NCBI GenBank assembly: GCA_023391905.1
Contig: JAEWAD010000371.1
Coordinates: 1 to 8,273 of the forward strand
Length of the DNA stretch: 8,273 nucleotides
Direction: 5' to 3'
DNA from: Pseudomonadota bacterium
GTDB taxonomy: Bacteria; Pseudomonadota; Alphaproteobacteria; Rhizobiales; Kaistiaceae
Part shown: piece after piece, positions 1 through 5,978 of the stretch
Numbering within the stretch: position 1 is the first letter of the stretch
Layout of the letters: every line of letters begins with the position of its first letter
Program-made: the position numbers and the translations under genes
The notes under the pieces: model-generated
The model's input: only the letters and a program-made list of their open reading frames with translations
The model's database searches: none
What the model was told of the DNA's origin: nothing

Positions 1-1544
1 GCCGGCGCGTCATTGACGCCGTCGCCGACCATCATTACCGGCCCGGCCGCGCGGGCCGCGACGACGACATCGACCTTGTCCTGCGGCTTGAGGTCGGCCT
101 TCAGCTCGTCGATCGCGAGCTGCCGCGCCACAGGCTCGGCCACGGCGGCACGGTCTCCGGTCGCGAGCACGATGCGCGCGATTCCGGCAGCGCGCAGGCG
201 CTGGATCACGGTGGCGGCGTCTGCCCGCAGCGGATCGGACATGACCAGCGTGCCGGCGAGGACGCCGTCGACGACCACGTCAATCGTCGCGGCGCTGCCG
301 GGAAAGCCGGGCTTCCAGATCTTCGCGCCGGGCTTCAGATAGCTCCGCGCATAGGCGGATCCGCCGACGACGACCTGGTGGCCGTCGACGGTCCCGGCCA
401 AACCTTCGCCGGCGGTTTCCTGGATCTCGGTCGGGGTCGAGAGCCGGAGCGATCGCGCCTGCGCGGCCTTGATCAGCGCTTCCGCCATGACATGGGTGGA
501 CGCCTGGTCGAGCGATGCGGCGAGGCGCAGGATCTCGTCGGGCTGCTGCTCCGGCGCCGCCCAGATGTCGGAGAGCTCTGCACGTCCATGCGTGAGCGTG
601 CCGGTCTTGTCGAGGACGGCGATGCGGGCGCGGCCGAGCGCCTCGAGCGCGCCACCGCCCTTGATCAGGACGCCGAGTTTCGCCGCGCGGGAGATGCCGG
701 AGATGATCGCGACCGGGACGGCGAGGATCAGCGGGCAGGGGGTCGCCACGACCAGCACGGCGAGGGCGCGAATCGGATCACCGGTCCAGATCCAGGCGCC
801 GCCGGCGAGCAGGAGCGTCAGGGCGAGGAACCAGAGGGCATAGCGATCGGCCATGCGGACGGCCGGCGCCTTCGACTTCTCGGCCTCCTCGACGAGGCGG
901 ACGATCGCCGCATAGGCGCTTTCCGAGGCGGGGCGCAGCGCGACGAGATCGAACGACGCGCCCACTGCCGTCGTGCCGCTCAGCGCTTCCTCGTCACGGC
1001 GCAGCGTGACGGGCAGAGACTCGCCGGTCAGCGCGGAGGTGTCGATCACGGCCTCGTCGCTGGCGACCGTGCCATCGACGGGCAGGACCTCGCCCTGGCG
1101 GATCAGCAGCGTGTCGCCCGGCATCACGGTTTCGATCGGCACTTCGTCGAGGCCGTCTTCCGTGTGCTTCATGGCCGTGCGGGCGACCCGGCCGAGCAGG
1201 GCCGTCATCTCGCGGCGCGCGCGGCGCTCGGCATAGTTCTCGAGATATTGGCCGCCGGCATACATGAGGGCGACCACGTTGCCTGCCAGTTGCTCGCCGA
1301 AGACGAGCGCCGCCGTCATCGAGAGGGCCGCGATGATGTCGAGGCCAGCATCGCCGCGTCGCAGCGAGGTGACGATCTGCGCGAACAGGCTGAGGAGAAC
1401 GGGGAGGGTTGCGAAGCCCCAGACGAAGGACGCCGATCCGCGACCTCCGATGAGATAGAGCAGGATGCCGGCGGCGAGCCCGCCAAGCGCCACGGCGACC
1501 AGCGCGACATTGCTGGACCAGATCGGCCTACGCCCCTGCTGCAT
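1..1544 (-). CDS. P1B-type heavy-metal translocating P-type ATPase, TPC subtype (3' end cut by window)
   Basis: This gene runs off the left edge; 514 complete codons are visible. It would use ATP to pump a transition metal out across the inner membrane. Seen in order: N-terminal membrane segments (about 12-32, 40-58, 69-97), actuator motif TGES at 173-176, membrane motif TPCPLILAVP at 268-277 with metal-site Cys270, phosphorylation motif DKTGTLT at 312-318 (Asp312), GEGLAG at 379-384 and hinge motif GDGVND at 507-512. No N-terminal HMA metal-binding domain or CxxC is present. The usual P1B His-Pro of the nucleotide domain is His-Val (351-352). TPC in place of CPC points to the P1B-5-like group, which has been linked to nickel and iron; the actual metal is inference. 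ATG 1544 is preceded by AGGA at good spacing. Only the last helices and any C-terminal extension (some P1B-5 pumps carry a hemerythrin-like domain) are missing. Confidence 0.93.
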   Translation of the reverse strand, partial: MQQGRRPIWSSNVALVAVALGGLAAGILLYLIGGRGSASFVWGFATLPVLLSLFAQIVTSLRRGDAGLDIIAALSMTAALVFGEQLAGNVVALMYAGGQYLENYAERRARREMTALLGRVARTAMKHTEDGLDEVPIETVMPGDTLLIRQGEVLPVDGTVASDEAVIDTSALTGESLPVTLRRDEEALSGTTAVGASFDLVALRPASESAYAAIVRLVEEAEKSKAPAVRMADRYALWFLALTLLLAGGAWIWTGDPIRALAVLVVATPCPLILAVPVAIISGISRAAKLGVLIKGGGALEALGRARIAVLDKTGTLTHGRAELSDIWAAPEQQPDEILRLAASLDQASTHVMAEALIKAAQARSLRLSTPTEIQETAGEGLAGTVDGHQVVVGGSAYARSYLKPGAKIWKPGFPGSAATIDVVVDGVLAGTLVMSDPLRADAATVIQRLRAAGIARIVLATGDRAAVAEPVARQLAIDELKADLKPQDKVDVVVAARAAGPVMMVGDGVNDAP

Positions 1545-1572
1545 CCTGTTTTCCTGCTCCCGCGCGGATCGG

Positions 1573-1594
1573 CATGCGGGCCGGTTCCCGCATG
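1573..1594. repeat. Perfect 8-bp inverted repeat upstream of the metal ATPase
   Basis: CATGCGGG (1573-1580) and CCCGCATG (1587-1594) are exact reverse complements around a 6-base loop. They lie in the 108-bp gap between the DUF488 gene and the ATPase start, about 29 bp upstream of ATG 1544. There is no T-run on either side, so it is not a classical intrinsic terminator. It could be an mRNA hairpin separating the two genes or an operator for a metal-responsive repressor. The function is inferred; only the symmetry is seen. Confidence 0.45.
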
Positions 1595-1652
1595 AGTCGA
1601 TGCCGGAGACAGCAGCGCACTTTCGCAGCCTTGTCGATGGGACGGATTGGTT

Positions 1653-1997
1653 TCAGCCGGCTTCCAGCACGTCCTTCAGGACAACCGCCTGATTGTGCGT
1701 CTCGTCCTTGGCGCCGAACAGCAGCGTCGTCACGCGGCCGTCGCATTGCTCGCGGAGAGCGGCGACGGCGTCCGGCCTCTCCGCCAGCTCCGCACGGTAG
1801 CGGCGCTCGAACTCCTCCCAGTTCGAAACCTCGTGGTGGAACCACTTTCGCAGCGCGTCGGAAGGAGCGAGATCCCGCGCCCAGAGATCGAGCGCCGCCT
1901 CCTCCTTCTTGATGCCGCGCGGCCAGAGGCGGTCGACGAGCACCCGGAAGCCGTCGGAGGGCGAGGGCGGATCATAGATGCGCTTGAGCCGGATCAT
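1653..1997 (-). CDS. DUF488 family protein, YeaO-like
   Basis: A 114-residue cytosolic protein matching the DUF488/YeaO family over its full length (E. coli YeaO is about 115 residues). Visible hallmarks are IYDPPSPSDGFRVLVDRLWP at 7-26, which includes the signature VDRLWPRG, then the WARDLAPS and LRKWFHHE stretches in the middle (about residues 39-55), and LLFGAKDETHNQAVVLKD at the C-terminal end. The biochemical role of this family is not established, so none is claimed. ATG 1997 follows the pecM-like gene by 30 bp with a GGGGAA stretch at ribosome-binding distance, so cotranscription from the pecM promoter is likely. The stop is followed by a 108-bp gap containing an inverted repeat before the metal ATPase. 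Confidence 0.93.
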   Translation of the reverse strand: MIRLKRIYDPPSPSDGFRVLVDRLWPRGIKKEEAALDLWARDLAPSDALRKWFHHEVSNWEEFERRYRAELAERPDAVAALREQCDGRVTTLLFGAKDETHNQAVVLKDVLEAG

Positions 1998-2027
1998 GGC
2001 ACCGTTCCCCGTGTTGCGCGCCGGAGG

Positions 2028-2930
2028 TCAATCGGCTCGGGCCGCTGGCTGGCGTTGGCCGACTGCTTCTGGCGCGCCTGTCGCGGCCTGCTGGGCGCGC
2101 TGGCCGAACCAGATGCTTCCGAGCACGATCACCATGCCGGCGATCTGGGCCGGGCTCAAGCTCTGGCCGAGCCACCACCAGCCGAGCAGCACGGCGGTCA
2201 GCGGGCTCAGGAAGCCGAGCGGCGACACGACCGACGGGCCCAGCTTGGCGATGCCGCGGAACCAGAGGATGTAGGTCAGCGCCGCGCCGATCAGGCCGAG
2301 ATAGGCGAGGCCGGCCAAGTTGGCGCCGGTGAGAGGCGGCAGCGCCGGCTCGAACCAGAGCGCCACGGGCAGCAGCAACAGTCCGCCAGCGGTCAGCTGC
2401 CAGGCGGTGAAGGCGAGCGGCGAGACGGGCGGTTGCCACTTCCGCGTCAGCACCGTGCCGAACGCCATGGAAACGGCGCCGGCGAGGCCGGCCAGGATGC
2501 CGATCGGATCGAGCGCGGCGTTCGGCGTCAGGATCAGCAGCGCCACGCCGCCAATGCCGGCTGCGGCCGCGACGATGGCCCCGAGACGCGCCGCCGAACC
2601 GAGCAGGGCATGCGCCAGCAGGATGACGATGAGTGGCTGAATCGCGCCGACCGTGGCCGCGACGCCACCCGGCAGGCGATAGGCTGAGACGAACAGCATC
2701 GCCCAGAAGATCGAGAAGTTGAGCGCGCCCAGCACGAGCACGCGCGGCCACCAGATGCCGTGCGGCAATTGCCGGACGGCGAGAAGGAGCAGCAGGCCGG
2801 CGGGCAGGGCGCGGAAGACCGAGACGGTCAGCGGGTAGCCCTGCGGCAGGAGTTCGGTCGTGACCAGATAAGTGCTGCCCCAGATGGTCGGCGCAACGGC
2901 GGTGAGGACGAGGTCGAGATTGCGCGGCAT
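2028..2930 (-). CDS. pecM: EamA/DMT-superfamily transporter, PecM-like exporter
   Basis: A 300-residue inner-membrane protein with about ten hydrophobic segments (roughly 7-27, 36-52, 64-83, 89-108, 116-134, 142-161, 174-191, 203-222, 233-252, 259-276), forming two tandem EamA repeats. Typical motifs are IWGSTYLVT near 17-24 and FRALPAG near 39-45 in repeat one, and the matching LTYILWFRG near 218-226 and SPLGFLSPLTAVLLGWW near 236-252 in repeat two. DMT exporters use the proton gradient to expel small metabolites. The substrate is unknown here; Dickeya PecM is linked to export of the pigment indigoidine. The PecM assignment rests mainly on the divergent PecS-type regulator next door and shared control region. 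ATG 2930 has no clear Shine-Dalgarno sequence. The C-terminal tail (277-300) is polar and low-complexity. Confidence 0.9.
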   Translation of the reverse strand: MPRNLDLVLTAVAPTIWGSTYLVTTELLPQGYPLTVSVFRALPAGLLLLLAVRQLPHGIWWPRVLVLGALNFSIFWAMLFVSAYRLPGGVAATVGAIQPLIVILLAHALLGSAARLGAIVAAAAGIGGVALLILTPNAALDPIGILAGLAGAVSMAFGTVLTRKWQPPVSPLAFTAWQLTAGGLLLLPVALWFEPALPPLTGANLAGLAYLGLIGAALTYILWFRGIAKLGPSVVSPLGFLSPLTAVLLGWWWLGQSLSPAQIAGMVIVLGSIWFGQRAQQAATGAPEAVGQRQPAARAD

Positions 2931-2947
2931 GACGGGGTCTCGCGATT

Positions 2948-2965
2948 TATCTTGATATCAAGATA
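2948..2965. promoter_or_regulatory. Operator palindrome 1 of the pecS-pecM divergon
   Basis: TATCTTGATATCAAGATA is a perfect 18-bp palindrome between the divergent transporter and MarR-type regulator genes. It shares the core CTTGA-N2-TCAAG with the second palindrome at 2975-2990. Winged-helix MarR dimers bind palindromes of this size, so it is very likely a PecS operator. The role is inferred from symmetry, placement and the neighbouring regulator. Confidence 0.82.
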
Positions 2966-2979
2966 GATGAATTCATCTT
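2952..2979 (+). promoter_or_regulatory. Candidate promoter of the PecS-type regulator gene
   Basis: A -35-like TTGATA (2952-2957, in palindrome 1) and a weak -10-like CATCTT (2974-2979, touching palindrome 2) are 16 bp apart. Transcription would start near 2987, giving a leader of about 10 nt to ATG 2997 or about 25 nt to ATG 3012. The -10 matches the consensus at only three positions, so this is tentative. Confidence 0.35.
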
Positions 2980-2987
2980 GACGTCAA
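2960..2987 (-). promoter_or_regulatory. Candidate promoter of the PecM-like transporter gene
   Basis: On the minus strand, TTGACG (2987-2982, in palindrome 2) and TATCTT (2965-2960, right arm of palindrome 1) form a -35/-10 pair 16 bp apart. Transcription would begin near 2953, leaving a leader of about 23 nt before ATG 2930. Both elements lie inside the palindromes, so a bound repressor would cover them. This is sequence-based inference without start-site data. Confidence 0.45.
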
Positions 2988-2990
2988 GAT
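2975..2990. promoter_or_regulatory. Operator palindrome 2 of the pecS-pecM divergon
   Basis: ATCTTGACGTCAAGAT is a perfect 16-bp palindrome whose centre is 26 bp (about 2.5 helical turns) from that of palindrome 1. It ends 6 bp before the upstream ATG of the regulator gene, so a bound dimer should block both the candidate transporter -35 and the start of the regulator transcript. Binding by the adjacent PecS-type protein is inferred. Confidence 0.82.
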
Positions 2991-2996
2991 ATCTCC

Positions 2997-3503
2997 ATGC
3001 GCGAATGCGGCATGGATCACGTTGACGAGATTTTGCGGCAGTGGAACCGCGAGCGGCCCGACCTCGACGTCGGGCCGATGGGGCTGATCGGCCGGCTCGG
3101 CCGCATCGTGCATTATCTGACCCGCGAGATGGACAAGACCTTCGCCGCGTTCGGGTTGACGGGGGCGAGCTTCGACGTTCTGGCGACGTTGCGCCGGGCC
3201 GGGGCGCCCTACAGCCTGTCGCCGGGGGATCTACTCGCCACGATGATGATCACGTCGGGGACGCTGACCAACCGGATCGACCAGCTGGAGAAGGCGGGAC
3301 TCGTGGTCCGCGCGAGCAATCCCGAAGACGGTCGCAGTGTTATCATTTCGCTAACCGAAACGGGCCTCGCGACGATCGATGCGGCGGTGACGGCGCATGT
3401 CGAGACGCAGAAGCGCCTGGTCTCGGTCCTGCCGGCCGAGGAGCGGGCTCTGCTCGACGTCCATCTGCGCGCCTTCCTCGCCGGCATCGCGGCCCGGAGC
3501 TGA
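2997..3503 (+). CDS. pecS: MarR-family transcriptional regulator, PecS type
   Basis: A 168-residue winged-helix DNA-binding protein. The N-terminal QWNRERPDLDVGPM (15-28) strongly recalls PecS. The winged helix spans about 52-120, with recognition-helix residues SGTLTNRIDQL at 87-97 and wing DGRSVIISLT at 111-120. The family includes urate-responsive repressors (HucR, PecS). Trp16, Asp60, Arg93 and Arg105 have the spacing I recall for the urate-site residues of that group, so urate or a related purine is a plausible ligand; this is inference. It is divergent from the transporter and probably represses both genes through the two palindromes. ATG 2997 and ATG 3012 are both possible starts and neither has a good Shine-Dalgarno sequence; the shorter form begins MDHVDEILRQW. 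The stop lies 10 bp from the convergent ogt stop. Confidence 0.92.
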   Translation: MRECGMDHVDEILRQWNRERPDLDVGPMGLIGRLGRIVHYLTREMDKTFAAFGLTGASFDVLATLRRAGAPYSLSPGDLLATMMITSGTLTNRIDQLEKAGLVVRASNPEDGRSVIISLTETGLATIDAAVTAHVETQKRLVSVLPAEERALLDVHLRAFLAGIAARS

Positions 3504-3513
3504 GGCGAGCGGT

Positions 3514-4038
3514 TCAGTTTCTGGACGCGTGCCGGGCCTCGTGCTCGAGCAGCCAGCGCTTGCGGTCGGTGCCGCCGCTGTAGCCGGTGAGCGCACCGTC
3601 GGCGCCGACCAGTCGGTGGCAGGGGATGACCACGCAGAATGGATTGGCGCCGTTGGCATGGCCGACGGCGCGGGCCGATTGCGCCCGGCCGAGCTGTGTC
3701 GCCAGCCCGCCATAGGCGAGCGGCGCACCCGGCGGGACGGCGCGCAGCGCCCGCCAGACCTCCTGCTGGAACGGCGTGCCGTCCGTTTTTACGGCGATCC
3801 GCTCGAGCGCGGCGATCTCTCCGGCGAAATAGTCCCGCATCGCGCTGGGGATCGCGGCCGGCACGGCGCCGGGGGCGACCGTGTAGCCGCCCGCGCCGAG
3901 ACGGCGGATGAGGAGCCGGTCGAGTCGGGCCTCGCAGCCGACGAAATCCGCCGCGCGCAGAAAACCCTCCGCGTCGGCGGCGAGCAGCATGGCGCCGATC
4001 GGCGTTTGGATCGTCTCCAGCACCAGCCGCGTCGTCAT
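3514..4038 (-). CDS. ogt: Methylated-DNA--protein-cysteine S-methyltransferase, Ogt type
   Basis: A 174-residue suicide repair protein that transfers the alkyl group from O6-alkylguanine (and O4-alkylthymine) in DNA to its own cysteine. The C-terminal active-site motif is IPCHRLVG at 138-145 with acceptor Cys140. The preceding DNA-binding helix-turn-helix region contains TPFQQEVWRALRAVPPG (88-104) and the arginine-finger stretch ARAVGHANGANP (122-133). The end GYSGGTDRKRWLLEHE is typical. The length is normal for Ogt/MGMT proteins. The start lies 3 bp after the oxygenase stop (TGA-TCG-ATG), with only a weak GAG upstream, so its translation is probably coupled to the upstream gene. It is the last gene of the ada operon and would give a second methyltransferase besides Ada's own C-terminal domain. 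Confidence 0.95.
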   Translation of the reverse strand: MTTRLVLETIQTPIGAMLLAADAEGFLRAADFVGCEARLDRLLIRRLGAGGYTVAPGAVPAAIPSAMRDYFAGEIAALERIAVKTDGTPFQQEVWRALRAVPPGAPLAYGGLATQLGRAQSARAVGHANGANPFCVVIPCHRLVGADGALTGYSGGTDRKRWLLEHEARHASRN

Positions 4039-4041
4039 CGA

Positions 4042-4782
4042 TCAGCTCGCATCGTGGAAGATGATGCCGAGCGTGTGGCGGCGGCCGGAGCGGACGCGAC
4101 TGACGCCGTGGCGGAGATTGACGCGGTAGCTGCCCTTGGTGCCCTGGACCGGGCGGTTGTGCACGGCGAAGGCGACGGCGTCGCCCTGGCGGAGCGGCAC
4201 CACCTCGGCCCGGCTCTGCATGCGCGGCCGCTGCTCGGTCAGCACGAACTCGCCGCCAGTGAAGTCGGCGCCCGGCTCCGACAGCAGGATCGCCACCTGC
4301 AGCGGGAAGGCGAGGGCGCCGTAGAGGTCCTGGTGCAGGCAGTTGAAATCGCCTGGCCCGTAGCGGAGCAGGAGCGGCGTCGGCCGCGCCTGCCCGGCCG
4401 CGTGGCAGAGCGCCAGATAGTCGGCGGGGCGCTCGGGATAGCGCGTCGGCTCGCCCATGCGCGAATTCCAGTCATTGGCGATCGTCGCGAGCTTCGGATA
4501 GAGCGCCGTGCGCAGATCGCGAACCAGATCCGGCAGCGGATAGCGGAAATAGCGGTATTCGCCCTTGCCGAAGCCGTGCCGCGCCATGTGGATGTGGGCG
4601 CGGAAATGCGCCTCCTCGTCATAGAGCGCGGCGATCCCGCGGCATTCCTCGGTCGTCAGCAGGTTCTCCAGCACGGCATTGCCGTAGCCGTCGAGATCGG
4701 CGGCGAGACGCTCCCAGTCCAGGCGGCCGACGCGGTCGTCGGCCGCTTCGATGCTGTTCATCGCGAGGGGCGCGGCGCTCAT
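4042..4782 (-). CDS. 2-oxoglutarate/Fe(II)-dependent oxygenase in the ada operon
   Basis: A 246-residue protein with the double-stranded beta-helix signature of Fe(II)/2-oxoglutarate dioxygenases. YGPGDFNCLHQD (141-152) supplies His150 and Asp152, RHGVSRV (224-230) supplies the distal His225, and Arg235 in GRRHTLGIIFH is the likely 2-oxoglutarate carboxylate ligand. It resembles the family often annotated as COG3826, prolyl-4-hydroxylase-like, rather than AlkB: the AlkB ending RxNxTFR is not present, and the equivalent stretch ends in FH. The substrate is unknown. The position between ada and ogt suggests a role in alkylation damage, as with alkB in E. coli. The start ATG overlaps the ada stop (ATGA) and AGGAGG lies 7 bases upstream, both of which fix the start and indicate translational coupling. 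Confidence 0.9.
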   Translation of the reverse strand: MSAAPLAMNSIEAADDRVGRLDWERLAADLDGYGNAVLENLLTTEECRGIAALYDEEAHFRAHIHMARHGFGKGEYRYFRYPLPDLVRDLRTALYPKLATIANDWNSRMGEPTRYPERPADYLALCHAAGQARPTPLLLRYGPGDFNCLHQDLYGALAFPLQVAILLSEPGADFTGGEFVLTEQRPRMQSRAEVVPLRQGDAVAFAVHNRPVQGTKGSYRVNLRHGVSRVRSGRRHTLGIIFHDAS

Positions 4783-5897
4783 GCCTGCGCCTCCTTCTCG
4801 AGCAGCGCCTGCTTGCGCTGGACGCCCCAGCGATAGCCGGAGAGCGCTCCGTCGTTCCGCACCACGCGGTGGCAGGGGATCGCCACCGCGATGGCGTTGG
4901 CGGCGCAGGCCCCGGCGACCGCCCGCATCGCGTGCGGCGCACCGATGCGCTTGGCGATGTCGCGATAGCTGACCGTCTCGCCGGCCGGGATGGCGCGCAG
5001 TGCCTGCCAGACCCGCTGCTGGAATGCCGTGCCGCGCACGTCGAGCGGCAGGTCAAGGCCGATCGCCGGCGCCTCGACGAAGCCGATCACCTTTGCCACC
5101 AGCTGCTCGAACTCGGCATCGCCGCCGATCAGGTTGGCATTCGGAAACTGGTCCTGCAGCTCTCGCGCCAGCTGGTCCGGATCGTCGCCGAGCGCGATCG
5201 CGCAGATGCCCTTGGCGCTCTGGGCGACGAGGATGGCGCCGAGCGAGCATTGCGCCAGCGCGAACCGGATGTCGGTATCGGCGCCCCCGGCGCGATAGGC
5301 CGTCGGCGTCATGCCGAGCATCGCATTGGAGGTCGCATAGAAGCGACCGCTCGAATTGAAACCGGCATCATAGATCGCCTCGGTGACGCTGGCGGAGCCG
5401 TCCGCGAGCTGCTTGCGGGCGCGGGCGACCCGCTGGGCCGCCGCATAGGCCTTCGGCGTCACGCCGGTCACGGCCTTGAAGACGCGGTGGAAGTAATACG
5501 GGCTCATGCCAACCGCTTGGGCGAGCTTGGCCAGAGCCGGCGGCGTCTCGGCCGCCTCGATGGCGCGGCAGGCGCGCGCGATCGTCTCCGCATGCTGCTC
5601 GGCGAGCGAGGCGGCGTTGGGCGTGCAGCGCCGGCAGGCGCGGAAGCCGGCCGCCTCCGCCTCGGCGGGACCGGCATGGAAGGCAACGTTCTCCGGCTTC
5701 GCCTGGCGAGCCGGGCAGGAGGGCCGGCAATAGACGCCGGTGGTCCGGACCGAATAGACGAACTGGCCGTCAAAGGCCCGGTCGCGCGCGATTACGGCCT
5801 GCCAGCGCGGATCACGCTCGGCCGGTGCGACGGTCTCGATCTTGGGTTCGGTCCTGGCCTCGGCGGCCGGGACGGTCTGGTGGAGGGCGTGGGCCAT
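4779..5897 (-). CDS. ada: Ada: bifunctional alkylation-response activator and O6-methylguanine-DNA methyltransferase
   Basis: A 372-residue protein (E. coli Ada is 354) with the full Ada architecture. The N-terminal zinc domain has the four cysteines Cys57, Cys61, Cys88 and Cys91 (GVYCRPSC and FRACRRC); in E. coli the first of these accepts methyl groups from phosphotriesters and turns Ada into an activator. An AraC-type helix-turn-helix region spans about 105-203, with YYFHRVFKAVTGVTPKAY. The C-terminal methyltransferase domain has TAFQQRVWQALRAIPAG (290-306) and the active site AIPCHRVV with Cys342. ATG 5897 is chosen because AAGGA lies 8 bases upstream; an in-frame extension to 5975 exists but its starts lack a ribosome site and it adds 26 unconserved residues. 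The residues before the zinc domain form a short Ala/Glu/Pro-rich lead. First gene of the ada-oxygenase-ogt operon, presumably self-activated. Confidence 0.97.
   Translation of the reverse strand: MAHALHQTVPAAEARTEPKIETVAPAERDPRWQAVIARDRAFDGQFVYSVRTTGVYCRPSCPARQAKPENVAFHAGPAEAEAAGFRACRRCTPNAASLAEQHAETIARACRAIEAAETPPALAKLAQAVGMSPYYFHRVFKAVTGVTPKAYAAAQRVARARKQLADGSASVTEAIYDAGFNSSGRFYATSNAMLGMTPTAYRAGGADTDIRFALAQCSLGAILVAQSAKGICAIALGDDPDQLARELQDQFPNANLIGGDAEFEQLVAKVIGFVEAPAIGLDLPLDVRGTAFQQRVWQALRAIPAGETVSYRDIAKRIGAPHAMRAVAGACAANAIAVAIPCHRVVRNDGALSGYRWGVQRKQALLEKEAQA
4790..4795 (-). promoter_or_regulatory. Ribosome binding site of the 2OG oxygenase gene, inside ada
   Basis: The minus strand reads AGGAGG in the last codons of ada, 7 bases before the oxygenase ATG. 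Together with the ATGA overlap it decides the start and suggests high, coupled translation of the second gene. Confidence 0.75.
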
Positions 5898-5905
5898 GGG
5901 CTTTA

Positions 5906-5910
5906 TCCTT
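5906..5910 (-). promoter_or_regulatory. Ribosome binding site that fixes the ada start
   Basis: Minus-strand AAGGA sits 8 bases before ATG 5897. The two in-frame ATGs further upstream (5915 and 5975) have no comparable site, which is why the 372-residue Ada is preferred. Confidence 0.65.
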
Positions 5911-5965
5911 CGCATGGATCGTGCCCTGTAGGTAAGCCTCGCCAAAGCCGGCCGCACTCCGCGGC

Positions 5966-5978
5966 TTGCTTTCAAATC
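5966..5978 (-). promoter_or_regulatory. Possible Ada-box-like element upstream of ada
   Basis: The minus strand reads GATTTGAAAGCAA. The E. coli Ada box has an A box AAT and a B box GCAA separated by 6 bp; here the B box is exact, the A box is GAT (two of three) and the 6-bp spacing holds. It is about 70 bp upstream of the ada start, in the only A/T-rich patch of the area. A short match like this can arise by chance, and alphaproteobacterial Ada sites may differ. Confidence 0.22.

Noticed and set aside
378..1595. 405-codon open frame on the plus strand
   Set aside because: It lies opposite the metal ATPase, whose minus-strand translation has every P-type ATPase motif. The plus product is Arg/Gly/Asp-rich, without recognisable domains, and is an effect of high GC.
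1647..2687. 346-codon open frame on the plus strand
   Set aside because: Antisense to the DUF488 and PecM-like genes; composition is Arg/Gln/Glu-rich shadow coding.
3397..4836. 479-codon open frame on the plus strand
   Set aside because: It runs antisense across ogt and the 2OG oxygenase and overlaps the regulator gene. Composition is low-complexity Arg/Ala/Glu and the real genes have clear catalytic motifs.
5898..5975. 26-residue N-terminal extension of Ada to the ATG at 5975
   Set aside because: The extension is Arg-rich, its ATGs lack Shine-Dalgarno sequences, and ATG 5897 has AAGGA at 8 bases.
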